A DNA stretch of 64,000 nucleotides from positions 30,495,119-30,559,118 of the forward strand of contig NC_068350.1 in assembly GCF_014633365.1 (NCBI RefSeq), read 5' to 3'. Within the stretch, counting starts at the first letter, position 1, and each line of letters opens with the position of its first letter. This DNA comes from Diospyros lotus (lineage: Eukaryota > Streptophyta > Magnoliopsida > Ericales > Ebenaceae). The notes under the pieces were generated by a model. The model was not told where the DNA came from. It was given only the letters and a program-made list of their open reading frames with translations, and did no database searches. The position numbers were made by a program, and so were the translations under genes. Of the stretch, positions 34,146 to 44,237 are shown piece by piece.

Positions 34146-35276
34146 CTCCACCATTGTTCGCTGTCGTGGTTGTTCACACCGCCGCAGCCGCTTTCGCCGT
34201 GTTTTGCCATAGACGCAGCCGCCTCCGCTGCTATTCGCCTCGAACGCAGCCTTAGTCACCGCCAATCGGCATTAAAGATTCTGGTCGCCGTTCAAAGATT
34301 AGTAAAAAAGATAGCAAAAACCATCCCTTCACTAAACTCTAGAAGATCTTGCAGAAACTGTACTTCCTTTACGGGTTATACTTTTGTGAAATACATGTGG
34401 GTTTGCTTGCTCTCATGAAAAGAGTTGGAGCAACCAATAAGAAGAATCTGCACGGATTTGGCATTTCAAAATAATCAAAAGGTTACTGGTTTTTATCACC
34501 CTCATGGAACATAGATGAATACAGGAAAAGCCCCCTTTTTTCTGATCTTTTTCATCTTAGAAAATGGCTGAAACAGAGATGGAGAGCAAGATGCATATGT
34601 TCTGTTCATGTCATAAATATATATACATACATATAAATATATACTTAAATATATATTATAGGCACGCTAAGTTCAGATATGTAGAACAAAAGGGCCCAAA
34701 CTTGGGAGATAAGGCATTGCTACAGTGTCGGGGGAACAAATCAGGTGTCCCATTATTGTTGTTAACACAGAAAGGGAGTTATTTCATGGTTCAACCCCAC
34801 CAAAAAGCATAACCAAAGGGACCGAAGAAGTAGAAAACTCAAGAAAATTTCATCTTCCATTGATTTGGATGGGGATTTATATACAAGTTACAGTGTGGTC
34901 AATCAAACTTGAAATAGACTCTTCTCTCAACCGCTGATCAGAAAATCTTTCATCCATTCGGTCCTGAACTGCTTTGACAGTGGCAACTCTGGCTGCAGTG
35001 GCAGCTCTGTTTGAAGCCACGATGGCGACTGTGGCTGCGGCGGTGACTACAATGGCGGTGAGAACAACCACGGAGGTGAACAATGGTGGAGAGAGAGAGT
35101 GTGTGTGTGTGTATGAGGAAGAAGAAGAAGAAGAAGTAGAGTAGCAAATTTGGGGGGAAAAAGTAAGGACAAAATTGTAATTTTACCAGAGAGTTGTCCA
35201 CCAGGTTGTAGCATTTTCCTTGTAGCATTTTCCACCAGGACAAAATTGTAATTCTAACTCTCGGTTCGTGTAGCAT
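33951..35276. mobile_element. foldback (long terminal inverted repeat) element
   Basis: The left arm (33951-34275: ATGCTACACGAATCGAGAGT, ACAACTCTCTGGTAAAATTA, a CT-run, CTCCACCATTGTTCGCTGTC, then CACCGCC-rich sequence) recurs in reverse orientation at 34960-35276. The right arm has an extra partial copy of its tip (GTAGCATTTTCC repeated near 35210-35280). The middle (34276-34959) has no recognised gene. Long inverted arms and no transposase suggest a MULE-like or foldback non-autonomous element. A target duplication was not found. Confidence 0.65.
34096..34139. repeat. CT microsatellite
   Basis: Uninterrupted CT dinucleotides in the left arm; the right arm carries a shorter GA/GT form near 35090-35112. 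Confidence 0.9.
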
Positions 35277-35520
35277 TTTCCTTGCGTATATATGCATGCA
35301 GCGACACGACGCCTCGTTCTCTACTTCTCGCTTTGCCTTTCTTCCTCTGCAGCATATTTTCCCGGTAAGCAAACAACAAAACAGGAGAACTTTCAATAAA
35401 TTTGATGCCCAGATGTTATTCAGGATCAAACTAAATACTACGAAGTGTTGTTTCTCTCTCTCTCTCTCTATGCCCAATGTTGTTCAGGATCAAACTGAAT
35501 ACAAAGTGTTGTTTCTATCT

Positions 35521-35552
<32 letters not shown>

Positions 35553-35585
35553 CGCTTTGCATTGTTTGGACCGCTTTGATGTTTT
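35277..35585 (+). other. promoter-like stretch, CT tracts and a 65-bp tandem duplication
   Basis: GTATATATGCATGCAG (near 35285) is followed by a CT-rich leader and a donor-like CCCG|GTAAGC (near 35363). A 65-bp unit (ATGCCC...CTCTCT) is duplicated from 35405 and 35470. This might be the start of the S6 kinase transcript, with the Copia element in its 5' UTR intron; this is inference only. Confidence 0.3.
35581..35585. repeat. target-site duplication GTTTT (left)
   Basis: Repeated at 40239-40243. Confidence 0.85.
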
Positions 35586-35871
35586 TGTTGGAAGTTTTGT
35601 GCTGTTTTTTCATTGAAGAAGAAGGCGACAGAGAGATAAAGAGAAGGATACAAAAATTCCATTACTTCAAAAACTTATATATTTGATACAAAAGTATGGG
35701 TCAATACCAAATCTCCATAATTTAAGGAGAGTTGGTACCTTGTCTAAAGCTGAAATTAAGCTCTACCACAATTCATTCAAACTTCAAGTACATTCATTAA
35801 TTACATTACAAAAGATTCAAAAAAGCAACATGATTGGCACATAGCTTTGTATCACACAGGAACCTTCATCA
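35586..35871 (-). mobile_element. 3' LTR of the young Copia
   Basis: 286 bp, TGTTGG...TTCATCA on the plus strand. Its first minus-strand bases TGA form the stop codon of pol. Confidence 0.95.
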
Positions 35872-38835
35872 CTCCTCCTTGATGCAAGAGCTATGCACAA
35901 CACCAAGCTTGTCTCTAAGTTCTTCGAATCTATTCTTCTGCAGCCCTTTAGTAAAAATATCAGCAACTTGCTCTTCTGCTGAACAATGTAATAGCACAAC
36001 TTCACCTTCCTTTTCTGCTTCTCTAATAGCATGATATTTGATTTTAATGTGTTTAGTTTTTCCATGAAAAACTGGATTTTTAACCATTGCAACAGCAGAC
36101 TTGTTATCACACAAAATCTTTGTAGCAGCTTCTTGCTTAAACTTCAGTTCATTAATAACTTTTCTCAGCCATAAGGCTTGATTAACAGCAGCAGATGCAG
36201 CCATATATTCTGCCTCTGCAGTTGATTGAGCAACAGAGCCTTGTTTTCTTGAACTCCAACATATAACACCTGATCCAAGAGTAAAGCAATAGCCTGAGGT
36301 GCTTTTTGAATCTTCAAGTGATCCAGCCCAATCACTATCAGTGAATCCTAGCAAGTTCAGAGCTGAACTCCTCCTAAACATCACACCATATGAAATTGTC
36401 CCCTGAATATACCTCAGGACCCTTTTGGCTGCTGTGAAATGATTTTCAGTTGGCATGTGCATATATCTTGATAGAATGCTGGTTGCATACATTATGTCTG
36501 GCCTTGTGATTGATAAATACAACAAAGAACCAACCAAACTCCTAAAGATTGAAGGATCAACAGAAGCTGACCCATCATCAACTTGTAATTTCAATCCTTG
36601 AACTACTGGAGTACTAACAGCTTTGCAACTAGTTAGAGAGAATTTCTTCAGCAAATCTATTGCATATTTCTTTTGAGAAATGAAAATGCCTGTTGAAACC
36701 TGAGACACTTCCATTCCCAAAAAATAACACATCTCCCCCAAATCATTCATCTCAAACATGCCCTCCATTTGTTTCCTAAATTCTTTCACAGAATTTGAAT
36801 TACTTCTGATAACAAGAATATCATCAACATAGATTGAAACAATTAGAATTTCAGCAACCAATTCCTTCACATACAATGTTGCTTCATTGATGCTTCTTTC
36901 AAATCCCAAGTCAAGCAAATAACCATCAATTTTTGCATACCAGGCTCTAGGAGCCTGTTTTAAGCCATATAATGCCTTTTTCAACAAATAAACTTTATCA
37001 GCAGCACTTTCAATAGCAAAACCATCAGGCTGCTCAATATAAATTTTCTCCTCAAGAATACCATTGAGGAATGCAGATTTAACATCAAGTTGATAAACTT
37101 TCCAGCCTCTGTGAGCAGCAATAGAAAGCAACAATCTAATTGTATCAAATCTAGCTACAGGAGCAAAGGTTTCAGTGAAGTCAATACCTTGCTGCTGAGA
37201 GTAGCCTTTCACTACCAATCTTGCCTTGTATTTTTTGATTGAGCCATCAGGATTCATCTTAACTCTGAATACCCACTTTGTACCAATTACTTGTTGATCT
37301 TCTGGTCTGTCAACAAGTAACCATGTGTCATTCTTGACTATCATGTTAAATTCTTCCTCCATGGCTACTTTCCATTTTGGACACTGCAAAGCTTGATCAA
37401 CTGTGACAGGTTCCAATACAGCAACATTGCATCTGTTGTAGATATCTTGTAGAGGTCTCATACCTCTCACAGCATAATTTTCATTATCAGAGTCCTCCTC
37501 AAAGGTTTCACCATGAGTCTCTGATGCATTTTCACCATTAGTGTTTTGGTTTGAAGACTCTCCAATCATTTTCTCCCAATTCCATGCATCTTTTTCATTA
37601 AACTTCACACTCCTGCTCACATAAACCTTCTCAGTTTTAGGATTTAAAATTCTGTATCCTTTTGAAGTAGTACTATAACCAACAAATATACCAGCATTAG
37701 CTCTTTGATCCAATTTGTCTCTTTTTGCCTCTGGTACATAGGTATAACAGATGCTGCCAAAGATTTTTAGATGTCTTACTGATGGTTTAACACCTGTCCA
37801 GACTTCATAAGGTGTTTTACCATTAACAGCTTTAGTTGAAAGTCTATTCTGCAAATACACAGCTGTATTAACTGCTTCAGCCCACAACTTCTTTGGCAAT
37901 CCTTTTTCAAACAGCAAGCACCTTGCCATGTTCATGACTGATCTATTTTTTCTTTCACTTACACCATTTTGCTGAGGTGTATAAGCGACTGTGAGTTGAT
38001 GATGAATGCCTACCTTTTGAAGGAATGACTGGAATTGAGAAGAAATATATTCTGCCCCATTATCGGATCTTAAAGTTTTGATCATTTGCCCACTTTGATT
38101 TTCTGCCGCAGCCTTGAATTTATGAAACATCGAAAATACTTCGGATTTGTTTTTGAGAAAATAGACCCAGCAATACCTTGAAAAATCATCAATAAACAAG
38201 AGAAAATATTTGCTGCCATTGTAAGAAGGTATACTCATGGGTCCACATATATCTGTATGAACCAGCTGGAGCTTCTCAGTTGCTCTCCAAGCTTGGTTTA
38301 GAGGAAATGGAGTTTTACTCAACTTACCAAGTTGACAAGTACCACAAACATCAGAAATTACAGTCACAACAGGCAAATCATTCACCATTTTCTCCTTTTC
38401 AAGCAACTTCAAGGCATCATAATTTATGTGCCCCAGCCTCTTGTGCCACAGACAAGAGTCTGATTCAATACTAACTAAAGCTTTAACTTCATCATTTTTC
38501 CAGTCAATATTAAAGCTCCTATTGTACATTCTGATTGTCAGAAGCTTTGTACCAGAAGGATCTATAATTTCACAGAACTTGTTCTTGAATTCAAGTGAAT
38601 AATTCTTGTCTAACAGTTGACCAACACTTAGTAAGTTATGTTGAATTTCAGGCACAAACAACACATCAGAGATAAGCTTTGTACCTGATGAAGTTTGCAC
38701 AGACACAACACCTTTGCCTTTGACATCCACTAGTCTCCCATCACCAAGCTTTACTTTGGAAGAATATGTTCTGTCCAAAGTTCTAAAATTTTCAAAGTTT
38801 GCTGTCATATGATGAGTACAACCACTGTCAATCAT
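35869..38835 (-). CDS. Copia pol: protease (DSG end), integrase, RT, RNase H
   Basis: 988 codons without a stop. Translation starts at a Met inside the protease ([11 protein letters not shown], residues 1-11); the true polyprotein continues upstream in the same frame ([14 protein letters not shown] and [14 protein letters not shown] knuckles, about 39090-38960). Integrase: [15 protein letters not shown] with CGTCQLGK, then [16 protein letters not shown] and [14 protein letters not shown] (DDE). [36 protein letters not shown] and YVDDILV. RNase [29 protein letters not shown], then ILCDNKSAV. All catalytic residues are present. The stop is made by the first bases of the 3' LTR. Confidence 0.95.
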   Translation of the reverse strand: MIDSGCTHHMTANFENFRTLDRTYSSKVKLGDGRLVDVKGKGVVSVQTSSGTKLISDVLFVPEIQHNLLSVGQLLDKNYSLEFKNKFCEIIDPSGTKLLTIRMYNRSFNIDWKNDEVKALVSIESDSCLWHKRLGHINYDALKLLEKEKMVNDLPVVTVISDVCGTCQLGKLSKTPFPLNQAWRATEKLQLVHTDICGPMSIPSYNGSKYFLLFIDDFSRYCWVYFLKNKSEVFSMFHKFKAAAENQSGQMIKTLRSDNGAEYISSQFQSFLQKVGIHHQLTVAYTPQQNGVSERKNRSVMNMARCLLFEKGLPKKLWAEAVNTAVYLQNRLSTKAVNGKTPYEVWTGVKPSVRHLKIFGSICYTYVPEAKRDKLDQRANAGIFVGYSTTSKGYRILNPKTEKVYVSRSVKFNEKDAWNWEKMIGESSNQNTNGENASETHGETFEEDSDNENYAVRGMRPLQDIYNRCNVAVLEPVTVDQALQCPKWKVAMEEEFNMIVKNDTWLLVDRPEDQQVIGTKWVFRVKMNPDGSIKKYKARLVVKGYSQQQGIDFTETFAPVARFDTIRLLLSIAAHRGWKVYQLDVKSAFLNGILEEKIYIEQPDGFAIESAADKVYLLKKALYGLKQAPRAWYAKIDGYLLDLGFERSINEATLYVKELVAEILIVSIYVDDILVIRSNSNSVKEFRKQMEGMFEMNDLGEMCYFLGMEVSQVSTGIFISQKKYAIDLLKKFSLTSCKAVSTPVVQGLKLQVDDGSASVDPSIFRSLVGSLLYLSITRPDIMYATSILSRYMHMPTENHFTAAKRVLRYIQGTISYGVMFRRSSALNLLGFTDSDWAGSLEDSKSTSGYCFTLGSGVICWSSRKQGSVAQSTAEAEYMAASAAVNQALWLRKVINELKFKQEAATKILCDNKSAVAMVKNPVFHGKTKHIKIKYHAIREAEKEGEVVLLHCSAEEQVADIFTKGLQKNRFEELRDKLGVVHSSCIKEE

Positions 38836-38921
38836 CCAGGCATCAGTGTTTTGAGTTGCAGCTAAACATCTCTCAACTGTGGCAGCAACAAAAAGTTTAT
38901 CCTCTTGAATTTCAGATCCTT

Positions 38922-39845
38922 CTATGACTTGAGCAGGTTGAGCTTGATTTTGTTGACTAGAATTTCCTGGACAAATCCTTTCAACATGTCCAAACTGCTT
39001 GCAGGATTTGCATTGGACCCCCGGTCTGTACCAGCAATAATTTTCAGTATGATTTGTCTTCTTACAGTGAGGACAAGGTGGATACTTGCCTTTTCTATTT
39101 CTTCCTTTGTAGTTTTGATTAAACTTTTTTCTTTACCTCTCTTATGATAGCCTTTCTTTGCATCATTTGTTTGCACTTTTGCCTTTTGAGATGCAACAAG
39201 TGCACTTTCAGTTGAGCCTTCTTCTTCTCTAAATGTCTTTCTTTGTTCAACAGCTTGTAGAGCATTTACAAGCTCCGTGAGAGAAAGTTTAGATAAATCC
39301 CAGGCATCTTCAAGTGAAGAGATTTTTGCCTCAAATCTTTCGGGAAGAGTTACCATTACCTTCTCCACAACTCTTTTTTCTGGTAAATCCTCACCCAGCA
39401 GCCTTACTTGATTAACAACTTTAATAACTCTATCAATATACTCTTTCACATTCTCAGTTTCTTTCATCCTGAGAAGTTCAAACTCCTTCCTTAAGTTGAA
39501 GATCTGCATCTGTTTAGTTTTTTCATTTCCTTGAAACTCTAACTTTAGTTGATCCCAGACTTCTTTCGCTGTTTTGCATGCCATGATCCTGATAAAAATA
39601 GTCTCATTTACTGCTGAATGAAGACAACTCAAGGCTCTATATTTTCTAGAGACCTTTTCTTCATATACTTTGAGCTGATTCAGAGTTGGATTCTGTGGCT
39701 CTACAGTTTCAAAGTCTGATTCAACAGCTTCCCACAGTAGCAGACCCCTGAGATATGCCTCCATTTTCACAGACCAAACATGGTAATTTTCTCCAGTGAA
39801 GATTGGAGGAGAAGGAGCAGAGATATTGCTGCTTGTAGCCATCAC
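38922..39845 (-). CDS. Copia gag (frame ends after a one-base shift)
   Basis: 307 codons. [20 protein letters not shown] is followed by [12 protein letters not shown] (DUF4219-like start) and the gag core ([74 protein letters not shown]). Near 39125-39133 an A-run (GAAAAAAG on the minus strand) is where this frame departs from homology: the neighbouring frame continues through two CX2CX4HX4C zinc knuckles into pol. So the last ~65 residues of this frame are probably not native. Either a one-base indel or a frameshift site. Confidence 0.9.
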   Translation of the reverse strand: MMATSSNISAPSPPIFTGENYHVWSVKMEAYLRGLLLWEAVESDFETVEPQNPTLNQLKVYEEKVSRKYRALSCLHSAVNETIFIRIMACKTAKEVWDQLKLEFQGNEKTKQMQIFNLRKEFELLRMKETENVKEYIDRVIKVVNQVRLLGEDLPEKRVVEKVMVTLPERFEAKISSLEDAWDLSKLSLTELVNALQAVEQRKTFREEEGSTESALVASQKAKVQTNDAKKGYHKRGKEKSLIKTTKEEIEKASIHLVLTVRRQIILKIIAGTDRGSNANPASSLDMLKGFVQEILVNKIKLNLLKS

Positions 39846-39937
39846 AAAAAAACACTCAAATCTTTCAAGTGTTTAGGCTTTTAAGTGAGGTTTTCTTACT
39901 TGTTTTCTCTCACACACAGTCCCACTAAGATCAAGAA

Positions 39938-39950
39938 GGCTCTGATACCA
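39938..39950 (-). other. primer binding site (initiator tRNA-Met type)
   Basis: TGGTATCAGAGCC on the minus strand, two bases inside the 5' LTR end; the usual Copia PBS. Confidence 0.9.
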
Positions 39951-39952
39951 GA

Positions 39953-40238
39953 TGTTGGAAGTTTTGTGCTGTTTTTTCATTGAAGAAGAAGGCGACAGAG
40001 AGATAAAGAGAAGGATACAAAAATTCCATTACTTCAAAAACTTATATATTTGATACAAAAGTATGGGTCAATACCAAATCTCCATAATTTAAGGAGAGTT
40101 GGTACCTTGTCTAAAGCTGAAATTAAGCTCTACCACAATTCATTCAAACTTCAAGTACATTCATTAATTACATTACAAAAGATTCAAAAAAGCAACATGA
40201 TTGGCACATAGCTTTGTATCACACAAGAACCTTCATCA
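39953..40238 (-). mobile_element. 5' LTR of the young Copia
   Basis: 286 bp, one mismatch to the 3' LTR. Confidence 0.95.
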
Positions 40239-40243
40239 GTTTT
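40239..40243. repeat. target-site duplication GTTTT (right)
   Basis: Matches 35581-35585. Confidence 0.85.
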
Positions 40244-40604
40244 CTTTTTTGGGAGATTCTTCTACTTATTTACACATACTTTGATAATGTTTACATGCGT
40301 GTGCGTTTGTGTGTGCGTGTTCATCTATATAAATTATATAGTTTCAGTTTAGAAATTTGTGTTCAAAACACATAGATCTTATTGTGACATGATCCTGAAT
40401 TTCTCTTCTTCTTCAATTTTTCACTCATCAAAATCTAAATTTAACTTGATAAAAATTCATGTTTATTATATATATTTTTCGACTCCTTTGGTTCTTCCTA
40501 ATCTTGTGATTATCCCACTTTTCTCTCGTTCAATGAGTTAATTATTGGCGATTGAAAATTAATATAGGGACGAAGGAAAAAGTTTTTACGAAGCCTCCTC
40601 CCAC

Positions 40605-40945
40605 TACAAGAAAGTGGACTTTAAGCAACCACATTTAGTGACGGCCAGTCAAACGTCGTCACTAATTCCAATCTTTAGTGATGGTTAGATAGAATCCATC
40701 ACAGATGACAGATAATAGTGACGACCACATGTGGTCGTCACTGAATATGCAACTTTTAGCGAGGGTCACGCAATGTTGGTCACAGATAGAGGTACAATAG
40801 TGACGACCTCATGTAGTTATCACTGAATGTGCAACCTTTAGTGAGGGTTGCGCAACGTCGGTCACAGACGGGGGAGAATTAGTGACGACCACATATGGTG
40901 GTCATTGAATATGCAACCTTTAGTGAGGGTCGTGCAATGTCGATC
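40605..40945. mobile_element. CACTA-like transposon end with subterminal repeats
   Basis: CACTACAAGAAA at 40605 is the terminal motif of plant CACTA (En/Spm) elements. Three to four copies of a unit of about 115 bp follow (AGTGACGACCACATGTGGTC, CACTGAATATGCAACCTTTAGTGAGGG), with GTGACGACC in both orientations. The opposite end was not found, so this is a truncated end or a small derivative. Confidence 0.65.
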
Positions 40946-41621
40946 GACATATGTTCCACTTTTTTTTTTTGGGTTTCCTACTGAATACATTATCATCATT
41001 ATTTGCTGATATCTGCTATTTGATTATACTAAGGTACAATATTATAGGAGGGCACATATATATGAACTAAGTTAAGCAGGATATATAGTCCTAGGACTGA
41101 AGGGCAGACTGATTTAAAATTATAATTAAGGAACATATGTCGACTTAAACAAAACTGAAGTGTTCTATTTATGTGACACTAACACTAGATGGTGTTTCAT
41201 TTTGTAACAGAAAGGACCCGGAAAACATCTACTTCATGTTGTATCTCCAATTTGGGATACATTTTGCTAAGATATGGATTTGGATTTGGTTTTTGTTTAA
41301 ATGTTGATTGGATGGCCATGTCGAAGCAATAACCTTCTTGCTTCCTCTAATGACAGATTGATAGTCGGCTTCTAATTAATGAGCTCAAGAACAACCACGG
41401 GAAATAAGAGCAGCTGCAGCTTCCTTTTCTGGATTTTGGTGGGGTTACTATCAAAGTTGTCGCATTTTTGTGAACTTCCTTTCGATTAATTAGGATCTTG
41501 AGATAGCCAGATGGGGGGGGGGGGGGGGGGGGGCGGGGGTGGTGGATTTCTTGAGCATTCTGATTCTGCAACTTAATTGGAAAGCTGATTTATATTTGGC
41601 AAATTGTTGATTCTTGGGAGC
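40946..41621 (+). other. upstream region of the S6 kinase copy, with a poly-G tract
   Basis: AT-rich, no gene. It contains G21 (41513-41533), one C and G5 about 90 bp before the start codon. Confidence 0.5.
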
Positions 41622-42629
41622 ATGGTTTCGTCTCAGTTACCAGCTCTTTCCAAAACTACATCCGTGCAGAGCAGCCATCTTGTTTTCCCGGTGAACCTTC
41701 CCTCAGATGATGTTGAGATGGACTTCTCTGATGTATTTGGTCCTTTACCAGTTCAGGCCTCGACTGGAGTTAGTAATGTGATGGAACTCGTTGCTGAAGC
41801 TGATCCAGTCGATGACTACAACCTCCAGACACATCATTCTTTGGTTAGTCCTTCTGCTCGTGTCAGTCCATGTTCGATGATAAGCAAGCTAGCCATACAC
41901 GATACAGAGGGCTCAAGGGAACTAGTGGCGGAGATTGGCACTGATGAGACAGTCAAACAAGTTGGTAAACTTTTGGTTACTGATGATGATAATGCTGAAG
42001 AATCTCCGGATGTTAATTCCATGAAGATCCAGAGTGTAGGAGTTGAAGACTTTGAGGTCATAAAGGTTGTTGGTCAGGGTGCATTCGGGAAAGTATTGCA
42101 GGTGAGAAAGAAGGGTACCTCAGAAATATATGCGATGAAGGTCATGCGAAAGGACAAGATAGTGAAGAACAATCACGCTGAATACATGAAAGCTGAGCGG
42201 GACATCTTGGCCAAGATACGACATCCTTTTATCGTCCAGCTAAGATACTCGTTCCAAGTAATTTTCTCTTCACAATCGTTAAATTCTCATCCCTTTTGAA
42301 CATTAATTTCGAGTTCCCACTTGGCTCTTGCTTGCAGACCAAATATAGACTTTATCTAGTGCTGGATTTTGTCAACGGTGGACATCTACTTTTTCATCTC
42401 TATAACAATGGACTCTTTAAGTATCTTTTGCATCCATTGACTTCAAATATATTTCTCCCAAATTCTGGGGGCAAGAGGTGTATTAATTCTCACTTTCTTT
42501 TGAATATCAGAGAGGATCTGGCGCGTATATATACAGCAGAGATTGTTTCCGCGGTGTCTCACCTTCATGCTAATGGCATAATGCATCGCGATCTTAAGCC
42601 CGAAAATATCCTACTGGATGCAGATGGCC

Positions 42630-42660
<31 letters not shown>

Positions 42661-43721
42661 TGCGCACGTGTGCTTTTTCGAGAATGTAACGTAGCATATT
42701 ATATGGTATTTCACTTGTTATTGTTGTAGGCAATGTTGACTGATTTTGGGCTGGCAAAGCAATTTAAGGAGAATGCAAGGTCAAACTCCATGTGTGGAAC
42801 TGTAGAATACATGTCACCTGAAATTATTTCCAGGAAAGGCCATGACAAGGCTGCAGACTGGTGGAGTGCTGGGATCTTATTGTTTGAGATGCTTACGGGG
42901 AAGGTTAGTATCTTCATCATGTCAATTTTTCAGTCATGATGTGCGATTCATATACCGCCAATTTTGTGGGTAGTAGTGTCTTCCATTTTTCATGGATGAT
43001 TGTTGAAGCCTCGGCTAGTTGCCTGGCTGGATTATACGGTTATAGGTTGGTACTTATAAAGAGAACCCTCACCCTTTTACCAGCTAATCGTTTTATCAGT
43101 TGCTTTCGAGTTTTCTGTTTTTAGTTGACAAGCCCTCTGCTCTACAAGCTGTACTTGTTGCTTTGAGTTTTCCATTTTTGGGAAGTTGTTTTTCTTGTCT
43201 GCTGTTGCAGCTGCCATTTACGAGTGCGAATCGTGAGAAAACGCAGCGAAAAATAATGAAAGACAAGATCAAGCTGCCATGATATTTGACAAGTGAAGCA
43301 CATTCTCTTTTGAAAGGGGTAATCTGCACATCCTTTGCCTTACCAACATTTCTTTTCCAGATTCTTTCAAGTTAAGATGCTAACTGTCAGTAATTTTAAG
43401 GGTTGATAGCAACTGTTTCTCATCTTTTAGCTTCTACAAAAAGACCCGAGCAAGCGCCTAGGCAGCGGTCCTTGTGGAAGTGATGAAGTCAAGTCGCATA
43501 AATGGTTCAAGACGATCAACTGGAAGAAATTGGAGGCCAGGGAAATCCAGCCGAGCTTTCGTCCAGAAGTTGCTAGAAAACACTGCGTTGCCTACTTCGA
43601 CAAGCACTGGATTGATATGCCGCTTCAGGATTCCCCAGCGTCCAGTCCAAAAACCGACATCGATCCCTTCCAAGGCTTTGCTTATGAGAGGCCTGACCCT
43701 GCCTGCAGCTTCACTTCTTAA
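41622..43721 (+). pseudogene. S6K: ribosomal protein S6 kinase (S6K, AGC kinase) with premature stop
   Basis: Plant S6K, the TOR-regulated kinase of ribosomal protein S6. ATG at 41622 (MVSSQLPALS) matches the family start; an upstream ATG at 41604 does not. Exons: 41622-42257, 42338-42420, 42511-42631, 42730-42903, 43211-43318, 43431-43721, all GT-AG. Visible: TOS-like [41 protein letters not shown], activation loop [14 protein letters not shown], and C-terminus INWKKLEAREIQPSF. Exon 5 has TGA at 43280-43282 between KLP and YLTSEAHSLLKG, leaving 361 codons of about 470. The hydrophobic motif reads FQGFAYERP, with Ala where plant S6Ks have the TOR-site Thr. No splice change removing the stop is obvious. 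Convergent with the mannanase, 516 bp away. Confidence 0.85.
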
Positions 43722-44237
43722 GAGGAATAGCACTAGAGTGTGCTGCATATATATGGCTTTGATGGTTTATTCAGGATCCTCTTTCCGGGTAAAAGAGGCT
43801 TCAATTAGGAAGTTTAATTTACCAGGGAGATTAAAGTGTGTTTAGCAACCAGCAGTTGGTGTCTAATGTAAAAGGATTGTATGAATTTTTAACCTCATTG
43901 ATCCCATACGTCTTGGAACAACTGAATTTATTTGTGTTTATTCCTTAATTTTCATGACATGGGATGCCACAATGCCAGGCCAATACTTGCGGTCCGTCAT
44001 AGCGCCGGGCCTGTTTGACATCTCTAAGCCTGATTATAGGCAATTGAAGTTATCGTTGGCAACAGTGATTAGAATCACGCAATCACTAATATATGAGTCG
44101 AAAAGCACTGTCCATTTACACCAAAAAGACAGAAAAAGAGGGCTTTATTTAAGCATCAACGACTCCATTCTTTAATTGCTCAACAGCTCTGTAGGTAACA
44201 AGATCGTTACATGGTCATGGTCGATTACATTATACTC
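43722..44237. other. convergent 3' intergenic region
   Basis: Holds both 3' UTRs. No gene, repeat or clear polyadenylation signal stands out. Confidence 0.6.

Larger units (their letters stand above)
35586..40238 (-). mobile_element. young, nearly intact Ty1/Copia element
   Basis: 4653 bp with 286-bp LTRs (35586-35871, 39953-40238) differing at one base (ACACAGG versus ACACAAG), TSD GTTTT, an initiator tRNA-Met-type PBS, gag and a 988-codon open pol frame on the minus strand. Domain order is protease, integrase, RT, RNase H, as in Copia. One LTR mismatch means insertion was very recent, about 0.1 million years if a rate near 1.3e-8 per site per year applied. It is the only element here that could still be active, apart from a gag-pol frame change. 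Confidence 0.95.

Noticed and set aside
34044..34265. 73-residue frame rich in Arg-Glu
   Set aside because: Produced by the CT microsatellite read on the minus strand.
41347..41571. Minus-strand frame with a poly-proline run
   Set aside because: The prolines come from the poly-G tract.
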